Source of the DNA: Candidatus Woesearchaeota archaeon
GTDB lineage: Archaea > Nanobdellota > Nanobdellia > Woesearchaeales > DSVV01
DNA length: 64,000 bases
Assembly (NCBI GenBank): GCA_016192995.1
Contig: JACPTB010000001.1
Coordinates: 191,110 to 255,109 of the forward strand
Direction: 5' to 3'
Shown here: piece after piece, positions 8,100 to 16,900 of the stretch
Layout of the letters: every line of letters starts with the position of its first letter
How positions within the stretch are numbered: the first letter of the stretch is position 1
Position numbers and translations under genes: made by a program
The notes under the pieces: generated by a model
Databases searched by the model: none
What the model saw: the letters and a program-made list of their open reading frames with translations, nothing else
Told to the model about the DNA's origin: nothing

Positions 8100-8846
8100 T
8101 TATTGACTATTTTCCGTAGCATCCCAAAAATTAAGTGGTTCAAAATAAGGAGTTAAAATTAGATTACGTCCTAAAAAACTACTTCCGTAAGATACTAAAT
8201 AGAAAAACATAAATCCTAATGCAGCTGCTTTACCATTTATTACTATAAACTCATCTTTATTCTCCCAATTAACTAATCTTCCTTTTTTTATTAGTACACC
8301 TCTATTCAGAATACAAATTAAATCAAATAAATCATCCCATCTATTCTTATTTATTTCATCCAAGAGGGTTTCCCATTTAGCTCCTTCGTATGCAAAGATA
8401 ATTCTAAGTGGTCTACTGAGAGTAGCACCTGAAGAGATAGAAGCACCAACATTAATTTTTAATTCTTCAACTTTTTTAAGATTATTGCCTGCTTCAAGTA
8501 GTTTATCTCTAGTAAGATTTGATTTTACTTCAATAACTGCAAATGTACCTTCAGCAAAATGTATATTATCAGAACCCACATGCAATATTGGCGAATCCTC
8601 TCTTAAGATAATTATATCTTCTTGACCTGTTTTATTGTTCATTGAATCCCAAATCTCACCAGATTTAACTGATAATTTTGTTGGAAGTACTTTGCTCAAA
8701 AATTCTTTACAAAATAACTCTCTATTTCGTCCTAAATTTGCTGAAGCATTTTGTTCAGCTGAACGTTTATGTTCAGAAAGCAAAACATCTGCTGTGCACT
8801 TAAAGTATCCAAATAACACTGGTCTATTTTTAGGATCTATTTCCAT
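8100..8846 (-). CDS. DUF6602-type protein, probable PD-(D/E)XK nuclease fold
   Basis: The 248-residue protein opens with a helical segment and LGRNRELFCKEFLSKVLP, then KSGEIWD, GQEDIIILRE and FAVIEVKSNLT. The spaced E/D...D...E-x-K pattern (ED in GQEDIII, E-V-K in VIEVKS) is that of a restriction-endonuclease fold. The LGRNRE...GEI-D layout is what I know as DUF6602. The C-terminal third is hydrophobic in part (AAALGFMFFYLVSYGSSF). It sits between virB6-like and virB4 in a conjugation-like operon, 51 bases after the former's stop. That is an unusual place for such a gene and suggests an inserted defence or anti-defence cargo. Cleavage activity is inference. Confidence 0.7.
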   Translation of the reverse strand: MEIDPKNRPVLFGYFKCTADVLLSEHKRSAEQNASANLGRNRELFCKEFLSKVLPTKLSVKSGEIWDSMNNKTGQEDIIILREDSPILHVGSDNIHFAEGTFAVIEVKSNLTRDKLLEAGNNLKKVEELKINVGASISSGATLSRPLRIIFAYEGAKWETLLDEINKNRWDDLFDLICILNRGVLIKKGRLVNWENKDEFIVINGKAAALGFMFFYLVSYGSSFLGRNLILTPYFEPLNFWDATENSQ

Positions 8847-8889
8847 AAGATAAGCATTACTTAATTAGTATATAAAATTGTTCTTTAAT

Positions 8890-10950
8890 TCATCCAGCCA
8901 ACAGCGCAATATACTTCGCTGCTTGCTGAATATCATCTTTGATGGAAACATTGCTTGATTTCCTCATTGCGAATTTAATTGCAAGCCATAAGGTGTAATT
9001 GACAATAGCAAAGCAGGTTATCATTACAAGAATTTTTATATTCTCAAATAATGGAACTTCAATCAGTTTTGAACATGTTAAAATAATCAGTAGATCAATG
9101 AATGTAATGAAAATAAATATACCAAGCAAATTAAGAATAAATTTACCGTAGCCTTTTAGTGGCGGAATAAAATAGAGAAATATTCCTAACGGAAACAACA
9201 CAACACCAAAACTGACAACAAGATAACGTAGTACAAGCATCAGCATAGTAAAAAATAATGTCAATGCATAAACAAATGACATGATAAATTCCAAACCGAT
9301 ATTAACAAGATTATCTGCTGTCAATAAAAAGAATTTTGGATCAACCATAGAGAGAATTGTGCTGTTCATAACATTGCTCAAGCTCAGAATCAAATCATAG
9401 ATATAATACGATCCTTGAATAAGCACAATCATAATAAAAGTATTCGTGAGCATATCTTTTGCATACGATCGTTTAATTGGATTGGCATTTGAGGTAAGAA
9501 AAATAAAGCCAGCATAGAGAAAAAAGAAAATGTAAAAGAAGCTCAGAATATATCTGATAACCGACCATACATGCTGAAAAATAGCAATAGAAACATCAGC
9601 AGTAAGCAATTTCTGAACTGAAATCAACATCGGCAATAAAGGAGCATTAATTATCATAATAATATAATTATACATTTTCTCTGGAATGCAGGAAGCTAAA
9701 TTTGTTAAACCACATTCTTCTTGTTCTGGTTCAGCAGCAACAAAAGGAGTGGCAATCAATAAGAGAAAAATAAAAACAAACGTAAGCTTTTTCCATTGTG
9801 ATGTTAATATTTTGTAGATAATGTAAACAAATAAAATAAAAATAAGAATATAAAGCAGGAAACTTAAATCCACTTTCTTTTCTATTGTTGTTAATTGCTC
9901 AATATTCTCTTGCTTTAAAGTCAGATCACAAGTAGTATTCAACTGATAAAAATGATTATATGCAAACAAATTGCAGCTATCAGTATTTTTTACAAAAAAA
10001 GTATTGTTTGATAAAAAAAGATTGTTTTGTGTAGTAATGGAAGTATTATGTGCTTCTAAGTAAGCAATGTAATACGGTTTCTTATCAAATTTAAGGTCAT
10101 AATAATATTGTTGTTTTGTAATTGAAGAATTTTGAAAGCTGATCTTAAATAAACTATAATCCTGAGCTGAAAATGTGCCTTTTGTTGTATTAAGATAATT
10201 ATTGACAACACTTATTTCTGCAGATGGCTTTTTGGTGTAAAGTTGAACATCTTTACTTTCTGAAATGGTAAGGCTATCCGAATCATAACCTGTATATTTG
10301 TAATTGCAGGTGTAACAATATTGCACACATTTGCCTTTTTTCTTTGCGCAGCAATATTTATCCCATTGGTAATGATCTGCTTTTACCTGTGCTGTGATTG
10401 TTAATTGTGATGTTATCTTTCCATCACTATTGACTGAAATAGGCGCTAATTTTCCCTTTCCTTTATACACGGAGTTGTGAAAATATTCCACCTTTGCAGT
10501 ATTATCTACTAAACTGTATATTGCTTTACATTCCACGTTCTGCTGTTTATTTGAGGAATAATAATCTTGAGGAATCTGGACATTATAGTTATACTCACTC
10601 CAGACCTTAACATTTTGTGGAATAAACAAAATATCTTTTTCAATTACAGAGGGGAAAATAGCAAGAAAAGAAAGCCACGCATTCTGGATATATTTTGAAT
10701 AATAAAACTGCGTATTTTCAGGAGCAGAACTGATTATCTTTCCTAAATTGTAATTTTCTACAAAAACATGATCTGGATAAGAGCTTTTTTCATAGAGCAA
10801 AGAGGAATATAGCATATCTTTTTCAGTTTCATTGAAAGCAGAATTTTCAATTTGATTGCAATAAGCAGGATCGCTTGTTAAATTGCATTGAAATCCTAAA
10901 ACAATAGGAAGCAGCAATAATGCTGCAACCAAAGAAATAATTTTCTTCAT
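8890..10950 (-). CDS. VirB6/TrbL-like polytopic membrane protein with Cys-rich ectodomain
   Basis: The 686-residue protein starts with a signal peptide (MKKIISLVAALLLLPIVLG). It continues with a ~340-residue secreted domain containing a cysteine cluster (CCAKK...CVQYC...C, about residues 199-216), then a membrane helix near 368-388. The C-terminal half has at least six further helices, including the repeated LxLxxR-type region before LFPLGIFLYFIPPLKGYGK. That half resembles the VirB6/TrbL channel component of type IV secretion. The gene overlaps the VirB2-like gene by 4 bases. In an archaeon this should build a DNA-transfer channel with VirB2 and VirB4. The secreted domain fused in front is not part of bacterial VirB6. 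Confidence 0.75.
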   Translation of the reverse strand: MKKIISLVAALLLLPIVLGFQCNLTSDPAYCNQIENSAFNETEKDMLYSSLLYEKSSYPDHVFVENYNLGKIISSAPENTQFYYSKYIQNAWLSFLAIFPSVIEKDILFIPQNVKVWSEYNYNVQIPQDYYSSNKQQNVECKAIYSLVDNTAKVEYFHNSVYKGKGKLAPISVNSDGKITSQLTITAQVKADHYQWDKYCCAKKKGKCVQYCYTCNYKYTGYDSDSLTISESKDVQLYTKKPSAEISVVNNYLNTTKGTFSAQDYSLFKISFQNSSITKQQYYYDLKFDKKPYYIAYLEAHNTSITTQNNLFLSNNTFFVKNTDSCNLFAYNHFYQLNTTCDLTLKQENIEQLTTIEKKVDLSFLLYILIFILFVYIIYKILTSQWKKLTFVFIFLLLIATPFVAAEPEQEECGLTNLASCIPEKMYNYIIMIINAPLLPMLISVQKLLTADVSIAIFQHVWSVIRYILSFFYIFFFLYAGFIFLTSNANPIKRSYAKDMLTNTFIMIVLIQGSYYIYDLILSLSNVMNSTILSMVDPKFFLLTADNLVNIGLEFIMSFVYALTLFFTMLMLVLRYLVVSFGVVLFPLGIFLYFIPPLKGYGKFILNLLGIFIFITFIDLLIILTCSKLIEVPLFENIKILVMITCFAIVNYTLWLAIKFAMRKSSNVSIKDDIQQAAKYIALLAG

Positions 10951-11276
10951 GTGAAGATATACTTGACAACAAGCGGAGCAACCCAGATGACAATAAGTCC
11001 AATCACTACACCTACTGCCATATTTTTCGCTCTCTCTTTTTTGCCAGTATCTCCTCCAGATGTTACAAATGAAATTCCTGAAAACACCAGCATTAGTACA
11101 CCTGCAACAGTTGCAGCATACTTGATGAAGTTGTAAATCTTCATCACTGGAAATAGAATTTCATCAAATTTCTGTTTCTCATCTGCTGTCAAATCTTTGT
11201 CAAAGTCTATGTCTGCCAGTACAACATGTACTGCTACCAGCAGCAATAGAAAAAATATTGGCGCCAATTTTTTCAT
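10947..11276 (-). CDS. VirB2/TrbC-like conjugative pilin
   Basis: The 109-residue protein has a signal peptide (about 1-22, ending VVLA), a short acidic helix, then two hydrophobic helices (about 53-72 and 87-107) separated by the basic turn GGDTGKKERAK. This is the standard plan of TrbC/VirB2 pilins: signal, two transmembrane helices, cytosolic positive loop. It overlaps the genes on both sides by 4 bases, so the operon is tightly coupled. It should be the pilus or channel subunit of the conjugation-like apparatus. Confidence 0.8.
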   Translation of the reverse strand: MKKLAPIFFLLLLVAVHVVLADIDFDKDLTADEKQKFDEILFPVMKIYNFIKYAATVAGVLMLVFSGISFVTSGGDTGKKERAKNMAVGVVIGLIVIWVAPLVVKYIFT

Positions 11277-11518
11277 TGTGCTCTTCCTCCATCTGTTTTA
11301 TTCTCAGAAAACAATTTTCTGAACGCAAACAATTCGTCTGGTTCTTCATCATGTTCAATGAGCGGAATAGGTTTACTTTTCTGTAAATGAATAAACTTTG
11401 TTTGAACAAATCTTACTGCTTTTTTGCGAGGTTCACATAACAAAAAAATAACAATAATAACTGTAATAATCAATAAACCTAACAAAACTCCCATTAATAC
11501 TGCAATTATTTCATCCAT
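11273..11518 (-). CDS. Small single-pass membrane protein of the conjugation operon
   Basis: From the ATG at 11518 the 81-residue product has one N-terminal membrane helix (MDEIIAVLMGVLLGLLIITV onward, about residues 5-30) and a charged cytosolic tail. The frame extends 22 residues further upstream, but those overlap the methyltransferase gene. The 11518 ATG overlaps the methyltransferase stop by a few bases (ATGGATGA), the typical re-initiation arrangement. Function unknown. By position it is a candidate scaffold or pilin accessory protein. Confidence 0.65.
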   Translation of the reverse strand: MDEIIAVLMGVLLGLLIITVIIVIFLLCEPRKKAVRFVQTKFIHLQKSKPIPLIEHDEEPDELFAFRKLFSENKTDGGRAQ

Positions 11519-12434
11519 GGTAGAAAACCTCCTTGATTTTTTCTGCAAGAGAATAAGACAATAATGGCGGAACTGCATTGCCAATCTGTTTAATCATGGA
11601 AGTTCTTGAACCAGTAAATTCAAAATCATCAGGAAATGATTGCAATCGTGCTAGTTCTCTGGGAGTAAGGAATCTATCTTCAGTGGGATGAATATACAAT
11701 GGTTTTGTAACGATTGTTTTTGAGGGTTTATTTGCTTCTAACCTTTGTCTGCAAAAATTGAATTTGTTAGATAATTTCTCTCCCTGCTTTAGATTTTTTA
11801 TTCTTTCAAGTATTACAGGAGTTGTATCTAAAAATTCATGTGCATTACAATCTAATTGAATATTTTGTAATGCTTCTGAGATTGTAACGATTTTATCATA
11901 AGGTTGTGGAAAAATGTTTAGTTTTACAGCAATGATAATTAATCGTTCCCGATCTTGCGGAACATTATAATCAGAAGCTTTGAGAACTTTGTAGCAAACG
12001 GAATAATTAAGCTTGATAAAATCTTCAACGATTTTATGGATGACTAATTCCTCTTTTTGATTCTTCATGCTGAGAATTCCTTTAACATTCTCCATTATCA
12101 CGATCTTTGGTTCAATAACACTGACAAATCTGAGAAATTCTTTGTATAGCTTGTTTCTGTTATCCTTTGGATCACGTTTTCCACAAAGAGAAAATCCTTG
12201 GCATGGCGGACCACCAACAATAATGTCAACTTTCCCCTTGTAAAAAACAATGGTTTCATTAGGCACTTTTGTTATATCAGTACCTATATGAAGTGCGTTT
12301 GGGTGGTTTTTGAGAAATGTTGTTATTGCAGGTTTCCACCATTCAACAAAGCCAAGAACTTCAAAACCAGCTTGTGTAAAGCCATGACTAAAGCCGCCAC
12401 AACCTGCAAAGAGATCGAGAACAGTAGGTTTCAT
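11511..12434 (-). CDS. DNA (cytosine-5) methyltransferase
   Basis: The 307-residue enzyme has the C5-methyltransferase motifs in order. Motif I is DLFAGCGGFSHG (residues 7-18), motif IV GGPPCQGFS with the nucleophile C78, motif VI MENVKG (114-119), motif VIII QDRERL (160-165), motif IX PRELARLQSFPDDF and motif X IGNAVPP. It flips and methylates cytosine in a short DNA target using S-adenosylmethionine. The target domain between VIII and IX is short. No cognate restriction gene is adjacent; the DUF6602 nuclease-like gene three genes on is the only candidate. A solitary methyltransferase at the head of a transfer operon most simply protects the element from host restriction. Confidence 0.95.
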   Translation of the reverse strand: MKPTVLDLFAGCGGFSHGFTQAGFEVLGFVEWWKPAITTFLKNHPNALHIGTDITKVPNETIVFYKGKVDIIVGGPPCQGFSLCGKRDPKDNRNKLYKEFLRFVSVIEPKIVIMENVKGILSMKNQKEELVIHKIVEDFIKLNYSVCYKVLKASDYNVPQDRERLIIIAVKLNIFPQPYDKIVTISEALQNIQLDCNAHEFLDTTPVILERIKNLKQGEKLSNKFNFCRQRLEANKPSKTIVTKPLYIHPTEDRFLTPRELARLQSFPDDFEFTGSRTSMIKQIGNAVPPLLSYSLAEKIKEVFYHG

Positions 12435-12574
12435 TTTCTCAACCTCTTATATTCCTGCTGAACATCATGACGTTGTTGCTTTGAGTAGTTGTATAAGTGA
12501 AACTCAAAACAGGTTTGGCAGAAATCTTTTTGATTTCGCTTTAGTTTCTTACCACAGGTTTTGCACGTTTTCAT
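12431..12574 (-). CDS. 47-residue zinc-ribbon protein
   Basis: A short frame from the ATG at 12574 ends in TGA overlapping the methyltransferase ATG (ATGA). The product begins MKTCKTCGKKLKRNQKDFCQ and continues TCFEFHLYNYSKQQRHD. The two pairs C-x2-C and C-x2-C, 14 residues apart, form a classical zinc ribbon, followed by a basic helix. It is the first gene of the operon, with a TATA-like ATATACATAAAC about 25-30 bases upstream. The tight overlap argues that it is real. It may act as a DNA-binding regulator or adaptor of the methyltransferase. Confidence 0.8.
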   Translation of the reverse strand: MKTCKTCGKKLKRNQKDFCQTCFEFHLYNYSKQQRHDVQQEYKRLRK

Positions 12575-12714
12575 AAAAGAATAAATGTTGTAAGAGGTTT
12601 ATGTATATCCTTAACAAGAACAACGGAAAAGATACGGAAAAAGAGTTATAACTGGAGCTTATAGTGTTTAAGTAGTGGAAATCTTTTTATATATTAATAG
12701 TGAACTGTTTAATT
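12575..12714. promoter_or_regulatory. Divergent promoter region
   Basis: This 140-base region feeds the minus-strand conjugation operon and the plus-strand gene at 12715. The plus-strand TATA is TTTTTATATATT near 12682-12693, about 25 bases before the ATG at 12715. The minus-strand one is ATATACATAAAC near 12595-12606. Confidence 0.55.
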
Positions 12715-13167
12715 ATGTGGATTTTTAGACCAAGTAAATGGAGAGAGAGGAAAGTTGCTAAATCTGAGATAAAACAAGCTGGCAATCTTATAAATAAATG
12801 GGGTGAAGAACTAGCTAAATTAAATCCAGCAGATATTAGAGCAGATAGAATTAAATCTGAGATGAATCGGCTTAGGGGATTATACAATTCAAGAATTATA
12901 AGGTTACAGGAAAATAATATAGAATTGCTTTACTTTCTATTAGGAGTTTTATTCATTGGTATTATTTTTTCATTTTTTGCAAAGCCAAAATTCAATATTA
13001 GTATTACTGTAAGTGCAATTATTGGTTTGTCTATTGCAACAAGTGGAATTATTCTTATGGTACTTCGTCACTTTTTAACTAAAAATGAAAGGGAAGCTAA
13101 AGTAAGGAGAGATAATGAAGAAGCAAATTATTTCAGACATCTAATTAGTGAAGGTAAGAAAGAATAA
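12715..13167 (+). CDS. Two-helix membrane protein with N-terminal coiled region, unknown
   Basis: From the ATG at 12715 the 150-residue protein has a basic, helical cytosolic N-terminal half (about 1-75), two hydrophobic helices (near 78-97 and 106-127, around the turn AKPKFNIS) and a charged C-terminal helix rich in Arg, Glu and Asn. A GTG start five codons earlier is possible but lies too close to the TATA box. Family not recognised. It is the last gene before the right inverted-repeat arm and is divergent from the conjugation operon. Confidence 0.65.
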   Translation: MWIFRPSKWRERKVAKSEIKQAGNLINKWGEELAKLNPADIRADRIKSEMNRLRGLYNSRIIRLQENNIELLYFLLGVLFIGIIFSFFAKPKFNISITVSAIIGLSIATSGIILMVLRHFLTKNEREAKVRRDNEEANYFRHLISEGKKE

Positions 13168-13200
13168 AGTAGTTCAAGATTCTTGCTGTTGCTCTTTGAT

Positions 13201-13386
13201 AGCAGCAATTCTTCAAAAGCAAGTAAATCTCGTCAAAAGATGGAAGAGCTTAAATAGCAGTTAGCACATTATACCTATTATCGGCAAGTAAGCAACGTTT
13301 ATGCTGTTACTTGCCTTGATTTGCCATGACAAAAATCGAATTTATGGTTTATAGACTCTAAAAGCTGGCAAGTTGGTTCGTTCTTC
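13201..13386 (-). repeat. Right arm of ~186-bp inverted repeat
   Basis: This is the reverse complement of 2366-2551 with few substitutions; see that entry. The right arm is followed after one base by a palindromic element (13388-13551), while the left arm is preceded by the 12-8-12 palindrome. The outer ends of both arms therefore abut dyad-symmetric DNA. Confidence 0.9.
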
Positions 13387-13387
13387 A

Positions 13388-13551
13388 AGGGTTAAACGGA
13401 AAAATCGGTCGCTATGCTAATTTTCCAAGAAAATTCCCGATTTTTCCCAAATGCCAATCCATCTCTGAAAATTTTGTCAGGAGTGAAAATTCATGGGTTG
13501 CCGAATTTTCCTCGCCAAAATTTTCGAGGGATTGTCACTTCGTTTAACCCT
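13388..13551. repeat. 164-bp palindromic (MITE-like) element
   Basis: The ends AGGGTTAAACG (13388-13398) and CGTTTAACCCT (13541-13551) are perfect 11-base inverted repeats. Inside are further nested inverted motifs such as GGAAAAATCGG against CCGATTTTTCC, and several AAATTTTC/GAAAATTT pairs. No frame is present. I see no clear target-site duplication. It may be a small non-autonomous element or a structured RNA. Confidence 0.65.
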
Positions 13552-13567
13552 ATAAGTTCTATTCAAT

Positions 13568-13645
13568 AATTTCAGGGGCTAACGAAAGGGGCAATTTTCT
13601 AAAAACTAAACTAAAACGAAACGACGAGGGGGGGAATTCCGTAAC
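13568..13645 (+). repeat. Left copy of intergenic repeat framing the surface-protein locus
   Basis: Blocks AATTTCAGGGGC, GGGGCAATTTTC and CGACGAGGGGGGGAATTCCGT occur here in order, and again in inverted orientation in 19262-19365. The G run is 7 here and 6 in the partner. The two copies enclose the small AbrB-like gene, the giant surface protein and the PRC-barrel gene. Confidence 0.65.
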
Positions 13646-13729
13646 GAACGAAAACAAAAGCTTTAAATAGTATTAGATTATTTAATTAATAGTTTAAGCA
13701 TAATTTAAGAATAGTTAAAGAATATTCCA

Positions 13730-13876
13730 ATGGTAAACATACAAAAAACCAAAAAAGGGCAATATACCATCACTCTTCCTTTAGATATTATCCTGATTAA
13801 AAAATGGAAAAAAGGAACAAAACTTTACCTCTACATAAATGAAAAAGGAGAATTAGTTTTAAAGGAGATAAAATAA
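13730..13876 (+). CDS. 48-residue AbrB-like DNA-binding protein
   Basis: The short frame begins MVNIQKTKKGQYTITLPLDI and ends LYLYINEKGELVLKEIK. The pattern T-K-K-G-Q-Y-T-I-T-L-P with a second beta pair is a minimal swapped-hairpin AbrB/MazE fold, as in many archaeal antitoxin-like regulators. The TATA-like TTTAAGAATAGTTAAAG is close upstream. No toxin gene is adjacent. It precedes the phase-variable-looking start of the giant surface gene and could regulate it. The gene is too short to exclude chance, but the domain pattern is good. Confidence 0.65.
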   Translation: MVNIQKTKKGQYTITLPLDIILIKKWKKGTKLYLYINEKGELVLKEIK

Positions 13877-13918
13877 AATGTTAAAGAAGATTGAATTAAC
13901 CACTCTAGAGTTACACGT

Positions 13919-13930
13919 GGGGGGGGGGGG
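13919..13930 (+). repeat. Run of 12 G at the 5' end of the surface-protein gene
   Basis: A homopolymer of 12 G lies between an upstream ATG (13878; MLKKIELTTLELHV) and the signal peptide of the giant protein. With 12 G the upstream frame stops at 13962-13964. With 13 or 10 G it would fuse in frame through RSERVRNSLLLVVCLLVF, which gives a complete signal peptide with a basic n-region. This is the geometry of a slippage switch. A homopolymer sequencing error would look the same. Confidence 0.7.
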
Positions 13931-13957
13931 CGAAGTGAAAGAGTTAGAAATAGTTTA

Positions 13958-16900
13958 TTGTTAGTAGTTTGCCTGCTCGTCTTTACAACATTAATCTCTC
14001 TTGTTTATGCCGCAGTTTATCAACCAACAGGCTATCAAGGCTCTCCTTATTCTGATGCTAATCCAAATTTTGCTGGAACGGATAATGCAGCAGGTAGTGG
14101 CGGTTCAGCTGTTTCTGTTTCAAATAATGATAGTGACTCTACTGCATTAGAGCAAGCACTATCGCAAGAAAATGTAACTGTAAGGATTTCTGCATCTGAC
14201 TTTGACCCAAATTCAACGCTGTCTGGAAATTATACCATTGGGACATCAACTGGAAGTGAGAAAGGAAATGCGCAGAATGGAACAGAAGTAAACGGAGCAG
14301 GCGGTGCAGGGACATTAGGCAGTGACGGAGATTCTGCTCAGGCCAAAGCAAGCATAGAGAGGGATGGTTATTACGATTTTGGTTCATCAATTAATGGTTC
14401 TGTTTGGATTAAAAAAACTACAAATGGAAATGCAGATGCCAGTACTAATTATTTATTTAATTATACTTATTGTTATTATAATGATTCATGGAATTGCGAC
14501 GCAGAAACGCAAAATACAGCAAGCGGGGTCACTACTAATTATCAAGCATATACAATCACAAACAAAATCATAAATAGTAGCTGGGGTGGAGGAAATGACG
14601 TTACTAATTACTCATTGCGTGTGAGAGTAAGAGGACACGACGAACAAACAGCAGCTTTAAATCCTGGGTTGTGGTCTGGATTAAGTAATGTGACTGCAGC
14701 TGCTAAAAATAAAACAATCCAACACAGATATAAATGGATTTACTCTTATAACAATGGGACTACTTGGAATGATGGAACTTCATTCAGCAACTGGAATTCC
14801 ACTCTTTTGAGGAATGGCACAAGCACTTTTAATGTCGTGAATCATATTACAGAAATATTTAGTAATATAACTCATTACGGCTTGTATGTTGAAGTTAATG
14901 GTTCTGATGCTTTATATGGAAACAGTGATTTATTCAATGCAACAGGAAATGTCACGCAGTCCAATCTAAATCTAACACAAACGGCTTTTACAACTGTCAA
15001 TACAACATATTTCCCGTCAACAGATACAGCAAACACAACTTTATGGTTTTATGGTGAACTTGGATATGCTTACGGTGCAGATGCGAATGATTATGGGGGA
15101 ACAGGGCATCCTGTAAATGTTTCTTTATACAAGCCCACACCTTCCGGTTATTCATTTATTGAATCTAAATTTCCAACATTAAATGCAAATGGCGCTTTCT
15201 CAACTAATTTTACTTTATCTATTAGAGCACAAGGCGGAACATGGCTAATAAAAACAAATTATAATTCATCAACTGACACATTTCCGGAAAACTCAAAAAC
15301 TTTTATTGTCAGAATTATAGCAAATCAAACAAAAACTTATGGCTTTTACGGAGAAAACACCTCTGCGATATATAATTTAGCAAATACTACAAACTTGCAA
15401 GGAGAAATAAGAATAGAGACATTTATTTACAACAATCCAGAAGGCTTTACACCAAACTGTAATGTAACAATTCAAGGCAAATCCACAGAGCAGATGACGT
15501 GGAATAGTACAGGATTATATTGCTACAATAATACCCAAGCACCAACATCAACAGGCGAAAAATCTGTACAAACAAATTTCACAATAAATGGAAGTTCTGG
15601 AGCAACAGAAGATAGCTTTTCTTCTCAAAACGCTCTGCTCAATGTAACAGATATTTTGATTATTAACGCTACCAATTCAATTTTTAATGTTTATAATAAA
15701 GGCGAGAATGTAACGCATTGGGGAAATGTTTACAATATAAGAAGCGAGCCGTTGCAAGGAAAAACGATAATAATAAATTTGATTAATTCTTCTGGAATTG
15801 TACAAAATTCAAACTCTTCTGTTTCGCTTGATGGCAACGGCTTTTTTAACAAAACCATATCAATTGGCTTTACAAACTCTTCGCAAAATAATGCTACTGG
15901 AGAATCATATCGCACCAGAGCATTGTTTAACTCAAACAATGGAAACAGTACGGAAACCACGTTTTCAGTTTCAAGTCTATTAAGTGTCACAAACATCTGG
16001 ACTGATAAACAAGAAGAGGGAACAGATTTTCCAACAGGGAGTGAAGAAACATCATTCTTTATCGGTGCCGATGTACTTTATGTAAGAACTCATGTAACAA
16101 ATGTTAGAGGAGAAAATGTTTCCGATAAAATGGTTTATTCTAATGTTACAAAAACAGATAGAACTTTGGAAGAAACAAGAAATTCATGGAATTCTTCTAC
16201 AAATTCTTATGGCTGGAATCCATTCTACAATATAAATGTCATTGCTCCTGCTAACCAGAGAACTGTAAATAGCCTTGCTAATGACACTAGTGGGAATTCT
16301 GGTTCTTCAACAGAAACTATAACATATTCTCCAAGCTATACTGGCAATCTTAATCTTGATTTATGGATCGCAAAAGAAAGTGGAAATACAGACGGACATA
16401 GTTTTGAACAAGGAGACAATATTACTATTTATGCCTTATTTAACAAAGACGGAACGGCTACAGATGTCGCAAATAACAATAGTCAGATTACACTTTATTA
16501 TGGAAATAGTTCTGTCTATATTTCCCAAACAAGTATGACTTATGTAAGTGCTGGTTTGTATAAATATAATTTTGTAATTGCAAGCGATGCGGTTAAAACG
16601 TCATATTTTACAAGAGTTTATGGTTTGCTAAGTGGAGCTGATCAGTATGGTTCTGTTTGGTATAGAGTTAGTGAGCCACCAACAACCACTTATACAAGTT
16701 TAAATATGCATATAAGCACTGGTTCTACTTATTACACTTCTGATACTTTAACGATTAATGCCTATATGTATAATCAAAATGGGAATGCCGTGACAAATGC
16801 AAGTGTTAATTTAACAATAAATTATCCTAACGGAACAATATTCATTTCAAACACAAATCTGAGCAATGATGGAAATGGAGATTATTCTTATTCAACTAAT

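Noticed and set aside
13878-13964. Independent 28-codon gene starting MLKKIELTTLELHV
   Set aside because: Not listed as its own gene because it contains the G run and fits better as the out-of-frame N-terminus of the surface protein.
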